A program made the translations under genes and the position numbers. A stretch of 64,000 nt of DNA from Leptodontidium sp. MPI-SDFR-AT-0119 (Eukaryota > Ascomycota > Leotiomycetes > Helotiales > Leptodontidiaceae). The notes beneath the pieces were generated by a model that saw only the letters and a program-made list of their open reading frames with translations, searched no databases and was not told the DNA's origin. The stretch spans positions 1,550,001-1,614,000 of the forward strand of contig JAHLEZ010000017.1 in assembly GCA_020726505.1 (NCBI GenBank), given 5' to 3'. Positions 12,291-21,919 of the stretch are shown one piece after another; position 1 is the stretch's first letter; the number at the start of each line of letters is the position of its first letter.

Positions 12291-13195
12291 TAACGTGTAT
12301 ACAGGTAAAAACAACAAAAATATATTATATTCTAAGTACTTCTACATAAATTCCGTAGTCTTATGACTTTTATAGCTGTTTAAGACTAATAATTGGGGTT
12401 TTCCGTCACGTAGTTACGTTTAAGAAATAAAGACTTTTTCTAACTATTCTAATGCGGTAACATCGTTTGTCACCCATTCTTTATTTCTGTAAATTGCTAG
12501 GACTTAAATTCATTAAGATCTACTAGAAACCATTGTTATTAAACTGATTTCCTCTTATATATTACAAGTGGAGTCGTTTTCTTACTTATTATAAAGATAC
12601 ACTTAATAAATGAGGTCTAATTTCAAGAACTAAGTTATTTCCGCTAAACAAAACGCCGTTTTATATACCTAATAACTAAGCTATTAACTCCAAAACCTTT
12701 TATAATTCCAGCTTTATTTATATTCTATTGATTTTTAAGTAAAATAGCCTTAATAGCTGGAATCTCTAATTTATAAAACTAAGACTTAATAACATTAGTA
12801 GTTGCATTGTTAATACGTACAGAATTAATAGTATACTGCTTCTTAGTACTAAGAATAAGATTCCGCTTAAAAAACCGCTGTACTCATCGTTTTCCGAGTA
12901 GTAAGGGGTCCCCTTAAAGTACATAAAGTCGGTTTCTAAAAAGCCGTACTTGCGTATAAGTAATACTAAACCCTAATGTCTCTTAAACTAAAATCTAGTT
13001 AGTAAGACGATCTTCTAGTATTATAAGTAACCTTTGCAAATAACTAATAGCTTATTGATAAGTGTTTGTGTTACAAGATCGGTCGTATAAAGTGAAGAAT
13101 AATACACCCCACTTTTTTAAAGCTTATCGTATAAACTTGCCATTTTTAATCGCGTAAAAGGCCAAAACCACGTCGTCTTTAGTATATTTTGGTAT
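12290..13195 (-). pseudogene. Fot/pogo-type transposase pseudogene
   Basis: The minus-strand product begins PKYTKDDVVLAF, a psq-type helix-turn-helix start. The initiator reads ATA at 13195-13193, consistent with a mutated ATG. The helix-turn-helix continues as LKKWGVPYSSLYDR. Farther on are GIIKGFGVN and TPLVIYK, then a KSHKTTEFM stretch that matches the segment after the second catalytic Asp (LDGH-SHKTTEF in the family). The frame runs on as LLFLPVYT near 12310, the usual LPPHTSH region, and then stops matching. About the last third of the protein, including the third catalytic residue, is absent. Several TAG and TAA stops are RIP-like. In life this family cuts and pastes at TA dinucleotides. 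Confidence 0.8.
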
Positions 13196-13346
13196 AATAA
13201 TCGTCTCAATTAATATACTAAAAATCAAGAAAATCGATAAGAGAATAAAATAATTATTAATTATTAAAAGTAAGTAAGTAAAAAAGCGGTGTGTTAAGCG
13301 AGGTGTTCGGAATAGGGGGGTGTCCGGAATGGTGGGGGTGGGGACT
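12290..13346 (-). mobile_element. Truncated Fot/pogo (Tc1-mariner) transposon
   Basis: The right end is a terminal inverted repeat ending GGGGACT at 13346, followed by the TA target at 13347-13348. It contains two spaced copies of an ATTCCG-like motif and a CCCCCC run, seen from the outside in. The same terminal sequence bounds the MITE at 13836-14565 and recurs at 59938-59977. The element lies inside the OPT pseudogene, whose reading frame reaches exactly to the TA. The left end, with the last part of the transposase and the second terminal repeat, is missing and replaced by the GC-rich patch. Confidence 0.75.
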
Positions 13347-13835
13347 TAAACTTCAGATCTTATACTATACTAATACACTAAAGGACTAAATTGTAACCAA
13401 AAATCGTGAAATACATATTCGCCAAGGGCTAGCTAAGATAAAGATATCCCCCTATCATCTACACGATAGGCTAGACGTTTCCTTAGAATCCTGTCAATGC
13501 AACTTACGCGCCAAAGAAGAGTATAAAGGTACCAGCGACGGCAATACTAGAAAGGAAGCCGTAGCAAGGGAGCGTGGACTCCGCCGTATAGATGGCGACG
13601 AGGCCTAATATCACAGACGTAATAAAGATAGCGACGTACTACTAGCTAAGGCATTCTATATAAGCTAACATTAGTCGGTAATAGGGGTCCTTTTCCTTAC
13701 TGTTCTGTCGGTTAACATGACTCTGATCTTGCCAAAACTTCAGGTTCTATGATCGAGGGGAGAGTGCCCTTCGGATACTACTAGGCGAAAGGAAAGAGTA
13801 GCCAGTCTATTATCCTAATTCCAGAACAAGAGATA

Positions 13836-14565
13836 AGTCCCCACCCCCCCCCCCCCCCCCCCCCCTTCCGCGCACCCCCCTATTCCGCGCACCCTTTACA
13901 CCAAAATTAACGATTTTCACTTAATAATATCTTTATAAAACGTTAATAAAAACTTCTAAAATTAATAATATATAATATTTATATATATATTACTTTAAAT
14001 ATAATTTACAAGCTAATACTAACTAGGTAATTATCTTAAATTTAAAATTTAAAAAACACTATACAAAAGTGACTAAAATTAATTTATAATTAAACAAATA
14101 TAAATACTATTAAAAAGGACGATTATAACTAATAATACTACTGATTTAAGATTTTTAGTTATTAGATAATTCTATTAGTAGTTATTAATATACATTAGAA
14201 TAGACTTTTTTAAACCCTTATAAAACAGTTATTTTAAAATTATAATATAACTACTAATAGAATTGCTTAGTAATAGAAAAACTGTTATAAAGCCTCTATT
14301 TATTATTATATATATTAATTTCAAGTACTTATAGCTATAAAATTAAAAGTTATTTTTAGTCACTTTTATATAGTGTTTTTTAAATTTTAAATTAACGAGA
14401 ATTACCCGATTTAAACTAGCTTAAAGTAAATAAGCGAGGTCGTATAAATACTCTTAGCTTATATTATTAATTTTATAAGTTTTTATTAATGTTTTATAAA
14501 GATATTATGAAGTGAAAATCGTTAATTTTGGTGTAAAGGGTGCGCGAAATAGGGGGGTGAGGACT
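13836..14565. mobile_element. 730-bp hairpin MITE with TA target duplication
   Basis: The element runs from AGTCCCCACC to GGTGAGGACT between TA at 13834-13835 and TA at 14566-14567. It is one long imperfect inverted repeat: the terminal block around CACCAAAATTAACGATTTTC (13900-13920 and 14508-14530), the AAAACACTATA-type block (14050 and 14380), and TCTATTAGTAGTTAT (14170 and 14248) all recur in reverse. The centre lies near 14215. It has no coding capacity. Its ends match the Fot-like element next door, which could have mobilised it. It sits within the OPT reading frame. Confidence 0.85.
13844..13865 (+). repeat. 22-bp poly-C run in the MITE terminus
   Basis: Twenty-two consecutive C residues expand the CCCCCC of the left terminal repeat. 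The right terminal repeat has only a seven-base G run in the matching place. Confidence 0.9.
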
Positions 14566-16111
14566 TAACTTATAGTTACGGTGACTATAAGGTTATTAGT
14601 TAGGAAGAACATGACATAAGTTCTAGCGAAATAGGGAATTCCCTCCTTTTCGAGTATTAAAGGTAGCAAGACGTTTCGATCATCGAAGATCTCATTTTAG
14701 TTATATATGACATACTCCGAGCTTGTCGAGTCCTGTCGGTGCAGTACCGGTTCATGTACCACGCCGCATGTGTGAATATATTCCAATGCGAGTATGGCGA
14801 CAGAGTAATAAAGTGTGGTTCAAAATCTGTGTATTCCTGAAGAGAGTGCGAGGAGAGCTAGACTATATACTACGAAACCCCACCGAATCTCCACCGAAAC
14901 CAGTCCGGTTAAGCTCTGACCCCTGACTTAGACCCGCACCCCCTTTTCCAGACCGAAGTATGCTTAGGTAGGGACCTGTGGACCAACAAGTCCTAGGAGA
15001 AATGTAACTGTGACAAGAAGGGGAAGTCTTATACTCTCTATATATTCATATAATAGACGCTAAGAAAGAGGATAATACAACTAATATATCTAACTAAGCT
15101 GTTCGTCAAAGTCAGAAGAGGGGTCCATAAGGGCTTACTAGAGATAAACTGCCAGTCCAAACCCAAGGATAGTATTCCGAGGCCTTCGTTGCCGTTCGAA
15201 CCTCCAAAGATATTCGTAAAGACTAGACTATCCCGCTTAACTAGGCAAAAGATACTGACACTAGTCAAGACTAGTATTATATACTCTAGAAATACCTCCT
15301 AAACAAAAATCCCTGCGAATATCCACCAGAAAAAGTACAAGCGCTACTTTGTTTCCTTCTGGTCGCGATAAAGTGTTTCAAGTAAAGTATTCATTAGAAG
15401 CAAACTTAGCCAGATCATTTTCGTTAGGTAGACCAAGGCTCAGCAGAGAAGCCCTACGAAGCCGTACCCAAGGCATTGAGACAAGAAGACGATGAGAATA
15501 GATATTAAGACACTCAGTACTATATCGTAAAAGAGCCTCTAAACAGCGATCACTTCCACTGCCAGCGCGGTCTGAGCTAATAATAAAGCTATCACGACTA
15601 TTGCGGCATACTCCTTCATATTAAACGAGTGTAAATTAAACTAGCGACCAATGAATCCACCCTTTAAAATAGCCCATTCCAAGAATATACCGAATATATA
15701 GCTGAGCAATACCAGAAATATGTTAGAGACATCCAAAGTCACCGGTCGAAAGAAATAAATCGTCTCTATAATAACTCCGAAGATTCCCAACCCGATTCCT
15801 GTGACGAGATTATTAGAACCGAGACAAAAAGACTAGCGACTCCATGTAACACACACCGATAAACCACATCCGAAAGGTCATCATCGGCATGCAGCACTTT
15901 TGTGACAATGTCGTTAAGACTATTAATAGAGCTCAGCCTACTCCACCTGCTACTCTTATCGTATTGGAGAAATTTTTCGTCTAAAGGTGTGAGAGGCTCC
16001 TTTTCGGAATCATCTGAAAACCCCATCCTGCTTGCCGTCACTCGAAAACTGCTTCGCTTGTCGGTTCCCGGCACGCGGAGCAGCTATCCCACTCGACCTG
16101 GGACGAACTCA

Positions 16112-17655
16112 TTATTCACCTGGAACCTCACACTCCCCAGCTCTTTTCACGGCGTGCATCTCCGAGCTAAACTTGCAAGGCGGCTTACAACCCCCAAAAC
16201 AAGCGTGGCCGTAAAAGCACCACGCAGATCTGCAACGAAGCCCATCATCGCAGCGCTGAAACCGCATTAACCATTTCATCACAGAAATATGACCTTCGTC
16301 GAAGCCGTCGTGCCAGAATTGGCAGTCTGACGCCAGCATGGGGCAGCCGCTGCCAAGGTAATGAAGATTGCAAGGCCCACGCTTGCCTGTCGCTTCCAAT
16401 TCCCCCTTCCTCTTGTGGAAGCGCGTAAAAGTGGCCTGCGATGGCTTCTTCAAGAACCTATCTAGCCTGTCGCCCGCTGCGTTTACTAGTATAAAACGTC
16501 GATTCGTCGTGTTGGTAGGTGAAGGGGGCGCAGGTTCGACAATAGAGCCGTTCGAAGCACCTGCCCGAGCCGCATAGGACAGCCCTTGACCAATAGATCC
16601 TGTTCCATCCCTTGAGCTATTCCCGGGAGCCGGATGGGCTACGTTCAATGGAACCGAGGCGGAGAAGGCCTTTGTTCTGAACAACGACGGGAGATGTATA
16701 GATTTGAATGGAAGATCGCTGTATTGCCGGCCGGTTTGGAAGGACTTGAGCAGCGTGATGCGACTGTGCAAGGAGCCCCCGGATTTGATGATGTCAAGAT
16801 CGCAGACGTAGCCATTGTCGTGGCAACCTCCAAGCACAATGTGCATGCAACAAGGGTTCTCCTTGAAGTGCTCCAAAACTCCTTTGCCACGTTCAGCACC
16901 TCTGCGCATCAGATAACTTAGGCCAAGAGTCCTCTTACCTTTAATCTGATGATCGGCTCGATCTTTTCCGTAACCAACGTCAATAAACTCACTTAGCCCA
17001 CCAGTCTGACAAAACCCGCGACAGAAGTCGCGTAACAGATTCGAAGCCTCCTGCATCCCATGTTCATACATAGCTGCCCCGAGCCTATCGACATTGGCAT
17101 AGAGCTTAAGTATAAAAGGTAGCTCGGCGATGTTCGGCGACGTTTGACGGAGCTCTCGCTGCAGCTCTGACTTCAACACAAGAGCAGCTTCACGGCCGCC
17201 ATTAGTACCATGAAGGAGGTACTTATCATCGAACTATGGGAGCTACATCAAAAATGTTCGTCCATGTGGAGATGGGAGCATACCACGTAGCCGTCAGAAT
17301 CTGCATCGATCAATACCAGGACAAAAGCGCTCCTATTCTGAAACGACTGTAAGCGCCTGTTGTAATTGATACGGCGCGCGACTCACTATAGAGCGTTGAA
17401 GCTCATTAAACTTAAACTCAAGCTCTTCATTCGCCTTTCCTAACGTACGACTGAGGACTCTCTCATTGTTGAGGTCGGTGACCGCATCCTTGAGCTTGTC
17501 CACAGTATCACTGTACACCGTACGGAATTTCTTTGCACTGGTTAGAACTGACAGGTGATGAGAGGAATATGAGACAATACCTGCAACCAACTAACCCGAT
17601 ATTCATCCTGCTGCTGGAACGATTCCAAATGCTGTTGAATCTCCTTCACCTCCAT
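16112..17655 (-). pseudogene. Fungal CCCH-type zinc-finger protein pseudogene
   Basis: This belongs to the ascomycete family with an N-terminal coiled coil, a central domain of unknown function and C-terminal CCCH fingers, probably RNA-binding. The start ATG is at 17655 (MEVKEIQQHLESFQQQDEY). A change of frame near 17580-17610 fits an intron. A coiled-coil stretch follows (LNNERVLSRTLGKANEELEF), then FVLVLIDADSDGYVVCSH. A one-base frameshift at the T5 run near 17240 and two TAG codons at likely Gln positions break it. From 17179 the frame is open for 355 codons, with GGCHDNGYV and FKSIHLPSLFR, both family hallmarks. The last 100 residues have the spaced Cys and His of two or more fingers (CNLHYLGSGCP, CRSAWCFYGHAC, CKPPCKF). 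Damage is light compared with nearby transposons. Confidence 0.8.
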
Positions 17656-18240
17656 TCTTACCGATTACCAAACGTTGGGCCTGCTGGACGAGCTTGGTGC
17701 AGGAACGAGCTTGGAGCAGGAACGAGACATGAGCACTACGATACAATACCGATATTGCTGCCTCGCTAGGTTCGAGGAGAGGACTACTGTCTGCTCTTCC
17801 ACCGACTTCGATGCGGTTCGGACAATCCATGCACATCGCCAAAACTGGCTGTCTTCAATGCATGGTCCCAGGGTACAATTGGTGCAAACTTTCGAATGCT
17901 GCAGCAGTCGGCGGTATGAGCTGCACGTCGATGAAAGCATAGGCCAGGCTTTACCAGTAGGGTTGGCTAAGGCGTTATGCGCTATATTTCAGCGCTAAAC
18001 GTGGACCAACGATTCGTTTGTACGGAATACGTCCGTACGCGATGGACGCTCCAGTGCCCCCACGCACCAGCGTGCTACCACCTGCCGATAGAATGTTCGT
18101 GAAGCTTGCTCTTGCGCCACGCACGTGACTGAGCCTGAGAGTCGCGGCTACGTCAATAGAGCAAGCGCGGGCGTGAACATAGTAAATTCTATGCAGGCTA
18201 ATGTACATTACTAAGAGCTGAAATAAGAAGACTATCTCAT
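17656..18240. other. Upstream region of the CCCH pseudogene
   Basis: Composition here is near 50 percent GC and not RIP-like. Several overlapping open frames on both strands look like chance. A 17-bp direct repeat (GAGCTTGG-GCAGGAAC type) occurs twice at about 17690-17723. It probably holds the promoter of the minus-strand gene, but I see no defined site. Confidence 0.5.
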
Positions 18241-19058
18241 CGCACCGGCGTAACCAGTCTTTTCCCCTTTAAGTGTCTTTAAAATTTGGAGCTATATTAT
18301 CTCGTGGTAGGTGTTTTCCTCAAGTGCTCTGAATTTTTGAAAGATTATATTAGTCGCGATTAAACAAGGGGGGATAGTGGAAGCTGTAATTTGTGGTATA
18401 ATTAAAACGATCAATAGTATAATCAATTGTACTCTTTTTCTTGTTACTAAGTAGCCTCCTTATAAAGAAATAGTCAAAGAAGGTGATATATTAATAACGG
18501 CTTTATAGACTTACTGAGAAAATTCTTATGATTTTAAAACTATAGACTTGTCTCGTGATAAGGTGCGTCTCGAGACGCAGGGACAGATGTTAGCTCTACT
18601 TCTTATGTGAGGCGGGTTTTTCGGTGAAAGCCCCGCCGCGCGGCGAGTTAATTAGTCCGGGCGCTACTGACTAAGGCAGTTTTCTAGTGAAAGCCCTAAT
18701 AATATTCGCCCTAAGAGTATTTGCCCTAATAGTATTCGCCTTGTATATTTTAGTATTTGTATTTTTCTTAATAAAGCTCGCTTGTGGCAATGGTAGGGGA
18801 TGGTCCGTGCATGTAAATACATTTATTAAAATATACATTCTTAGGTTGTTAACTTTTAAACGTATTTTAGTTATTTAATTAATTATATAATATTATTTAA
18901 GTTTTTATAATTACTATTACTATTGCCCGAAGCCGTGAGGCCGTGGCTAACGTTAAATCCGAAGTTCCACGTGATTATATGCTATAATATTAGTTGCTAA
19001 TAAGCTCTTAATTTAAGCGTAATTAATATCCACTTATGTAATAATACCAAGTGAGGCT
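18241..19058. other. AT-rich intergenic DNA with small repeats
   Basis: No gene is supported. It holds a perfect 14-bp palindrome at 18565-18578 (GCGTCTCGAGACGC), a GC-rich patch at 18610-18660, and a 15-bp tandem repeat at 18693-18737. Composition falls to strongly AT-rich after about 18840. Confidence 0.5.
18693..18737 (+). repeat. 15-bp tandem repeat, three units
   Basis: The units GCCCTAATAATATTC, GCCCTAAGAGTATTT and GCCCTAATAGTATTC are contiguous. They resemble the telomere hexamer only in the CCCTAA, and the rest of each unit does not fit a telomere. Confidence 0.85.
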
Positions 19059-19360
19059 TGTTACGGCTAGTAAGAGGTTGATACGGCGAGTTGACTCAAG
19101 CTGTGTATTTAGGCCTAAAGTTACGCTTAAAATCGAGAAGAAAAGACAAGGAGGAAAGGAAAGCTCTTTATAAAGGAGGGCTCGAGTATATATATATAAA
19201 GGACCCTCTTAATAAGGCCTAGCGTAGTCGAGTGCTATTTACGTCAATATATCGTAGGCTTGCCACTTAGTCTTCTTTATTGGGCTTAGCGCCATCATAT
19301 AGCTAACGATACTACGAGCTTATATTAGTTAAAATACGAGGCGTATCGTAAGTCGTAATA
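19059..19360 (-). repeat. Gypsy 3' LTR, decayed
   Basis: The ends are TGTTACG at 19059 and CGTAATA at 19360, inverted repeats of each other if one C-to-T change is allowed. It lies directly after the polypurine tract of the gypsy pol remnant. Its partner LTR was not found in the window. Confidence 0.6.
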
Positions 19361-19363
19361 TTA

Positions 19364-19375
19364 CCCCCCCCTCTT
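19364..19375 (-). promoter_or_regulatory. Polypurine tract of the gypsy element
   Basis: On the minus strand this reads AAGAGGGGGGGG, immediately before the 3' LTR and just after the end of pol. This is the expected place for the plus-strand primer of reverse transcription. Confidence 0.65.
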
Positions 19376-19379
19376 AAAA

Positions 19380-20030
19380 AACTACGTCTACACAGTTATA
19401 ATTATAATTGTGTCGTCTTTTAAGTCGTTATAGTCGTTAATACTAGCGTTATAAGCCTTTAACTATTTTAGGAGAGCTCTTAGCGGGCCTTTAGCGTTAA
19501 GATACTCTAAGTGGAACTATTTAGTTATATATAAAGCCGTTATAATATTTAAGTATAAGTACTACTTTAAGTCCTCGTCAGTACTTAATTACTTAATATA
19601 ATAAAATAACTTATTTCGTATAACTTTAAAGCTAAGGATGCCTTTAATTTCTTACTTATTTTACTTAAGTAATAGTTAAATAAGTGCCGGCGTGGCTTTA
19701 GCTTGTCTTAATAGGGGGTTATTGACGTACTTATAAAGCGAGTAAAAGTAGAAAATAAGACGAATTTATTAATCCTTTAAGAGCTTAATTTTTTAACTCT
19801 TTTTTTCTTTAGCGATTACTTTAATTAGGCCGTACTATTTATTAAAGAGCTTCCTTAAGGGTCGGTCGACATTCTAGTTCCGAGTGTCGACTAATATTAA
19901 GTCGCTAATGTCTTAATTAATAGCGCATCACTTATAATTTATTAATTGTTTTATTTTCTCTTATTAATCCTTTAAGGACGATTGTGTGACTTTAGTAACT
20001 TCTTTTTGTTGGTATTTAACTAAGGTTCGA
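19380..20030 (-). pseudogene. Gypsy pol C-terminus (integrase tail and chromodomain)
   Basis: The minus strand reads DISDLILVDTRN, then VDRPLRKLF, matching the conserved end of fungal Ty3/gypsy integrases. About 100 codons later comes a chromodomain-like stretch with ILSFKVIRNKLFYYIK, FHLEYLNAKGPLRALLK and an acidic end. Chromodomains in such elements steer integration to marked chromatin. Stop codons fill the frame. Upstream of about 20030 the match ends, so reverse transcriptase and RNase H are missing or displaced. Confidence 0.75.
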
Positions 20031-21900
20031 TACCTGATATTAGGGTGACAAAGAATACAACAAGTGAAATTTGATTAAGTATATTCCGTGTGTCTTTTTC
20101 GTACGAAAGGGAAAGTTACCTTAAATACATTAAGTACTAAACCCCGTAACTCGTATAAGTATTACTTATACGAAACTAAGAGGTAAGGTATAAAACCAAG
20201 CTTTATTAGGCCAGGAGAGACGACTATCTTTAGAAGCTGTTAGAGTAAGAGAATGCCACTTAGTTAAGGCTATCTTAATACTAGTAACTCTTTTTTTGTC
20301 AAAAGAAAAACTCTCTTACTTTCCTTCTTTTTCCTTTGTATAAAGTATATACAACTTAGCGTATTATCTCTAGCTCCTCTTCTCTCTTTATACGAAGTAC
20401 GTGCCCTATATAACTTCGGCTTACTATATTAAATAGTAACTACTTTAAGAAGGAATAACTTCGTTCCTTTCTCGTACGTCTCTTATTAGTTAGTTATTAG
20501 CTTTTTTTACGTATAAAAGAGATTTTCTGAATTCCCTCTTCTCTTCTTTTTCTCTTTTTCCTTAACTAATAGTAATAATAATAGTAGTAATAATAAGTCC
20601 CCCTTTCTTCTTTGTATAGCTTTCCTCTTCCTTAGATACTTTCTATACGACCTAAGATAGCCTTGTATAAATTGGCGTCTCTCTTTTCCGCCTTACTTAT
20701 AAAGTAATCTAATTCGTTATTGCTGTGTACTAACAAAAGGTCTTCCGTAGGCTATAACACTATTACTACTACTATAACTAGGTGAGTACTCTCCCTCGTA
20801 CGAAGTCTACCTCCTCGAGACTAGCTTCGTATAGTTACTGTAATATTAGTAAGGTAATACTAACGCCTACGTAGCTACACCACACTATATTACATTATAT
20901 AATATTAGTCTTTTTCTCTTTATACGAGCTAGCCCTTATCCCCAAGATATAGCTTCTCATACGAACCTTTAGTCCTTTTGTTTAAGAACTAATATTATAT
21001 AAGGCCCTTATTCTCTTTAACGCCGTCAATGCCGCGCTGGCTACTGCTAACGCTAACGCTTAGCCTATACTTATTATCGGCGGGCAGTAGCTAGGCCTGT
21101 TATGTTATAATACGTTATAATAAATAGTCTTGACTATACTAAAACGTAATATCGCCTTTATATAAGGGCGCATCACACCTTAGTAGCTTATAATATATTA
21201 GTCTTCGTACGTTAATGTCCTCTTGATTTAATTAAGAGGTATTATTTGAGTTATTTCTTGTGCTAAATATTTCTGGCGTGACTTAACGCCTTTCCTTAAT
21301 TATAATTCGGTTTAAAGTTATTTCGGGGATAACTATAGTAATTATAAGTGGCGAGATTATGCCGCTTATTATAATCCCCCTCTTAAGGGCTTATTATTTA
21401 AAGATAAAGGTTTAAGAAACGAAAGTAACAAAGTTTAAGTAATTACTATATAAAGGGCACTACAGGGACTTATTACTAGACTTATATAAAAGGGCTTAAT
21501 AAAAGATAAATCTAAAGATACTCTAATTATCTTATAACTTTATACGTATCTTTTGTATTCCCTTTTATTTATAAGTATAATTCCTTTTTATAACTAAGCT
21601 TTTAAGTATTATATAAAGGCTCCCTTTAAGTAAATAAACTTAAGCTCATCTTTAACCTTTATGTAATGCTTAGGATAAGTACTTTATATAAGAGCCTATA
21701 CAAAGGAAACTAATAGAGATTTCCCTTAATCGATCTATTATTGGATTATTATTAAATAGTTAGTCGTTAGACAGTCGATCGTCGTATTAGATATTATTTA
21801 TTTAGTCAAGAAATATATAATTATCGTTTTATATAGTATTTAAATGAGTAACTAAAATAAAATAAAAAACACGTATTTAATAAATGAAATTATTATATTA
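20031..21900. other. AT-rich segment interrupting the retroelement nest
   Basis: No reading frame can be followed. The part 20090-21210 has scattered CGTACG and CGTACGA motifs, pyrimidine-rich tracts and a near-perfect inverted repeat at 20152-20172. The CGTACG motif is also the hallmark of the young LTR element at 49348-50997, so a decayed relative is possible but unproven. The rest to 21900 is featureless AT-rich DNA that probably contains the LTR of the copia remnant next to it. Confidence 0.4.
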
Positions 21901-21919
21901 TATAATATTATTCCTCCCT

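Larger units (their letters stand above)
13347..16026 (-). pseudogene. OPT-family oligopeptide transporter pseudogene
   Basis: OPT proteins are multi-spanning proton-coupled peptide or metal-chelate carriers. The start chosen is ATG at 16026, opening an acidic cytosolic N-terminus (MGFSDDSEKEPLTPLDEKF) that leads to SLNDIVTKVLHADDD. A frame change at about 15795-15870 fits an intron (GTGTGT donor, CACAG acceptor) joining to GIGLGIFGVIIETIYFF. Hydrophobic segments and NMKEYAAIVV, then NEGLGILSLGLDWQFISS at 15140-15200, are typical of the family. The distal part at 13350-13834 contains STLPCYGFL, FFGA and VALTGFQGNVQPIVQMIGGY. TAG stops occur at Gln or Trp positions. The hairpin MITE splits the gene and the Fot element cuts off its C-terminus. 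It follows the CCCH pseudogene head-to-tail with less than 100 bp between them. Confidence 0.85.

Noticed and set aside
12036..12317. 93-codon minus-strand open frame
   Set aside because: Its first codons are the tail of the Fot transposase and the rest is chance reading through the GC-rich patch.
16368..16921. Plus-strand open frames of 69 and 95 codons
   Set aside because: They lie opposite the conserved CCCH gene and show no similarity of their own.
17603..17998. Overlapping open frames on both strands upstream of the CCCH gene
   Set aside because: Mutually overlapping, no recognisable domains, composition explains them.
18693..18737. CCCTAA-containing repeats as an internal telomere array
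   Set aside because: The period is 15 bp and only part of each unit matches the telomere hexamer.
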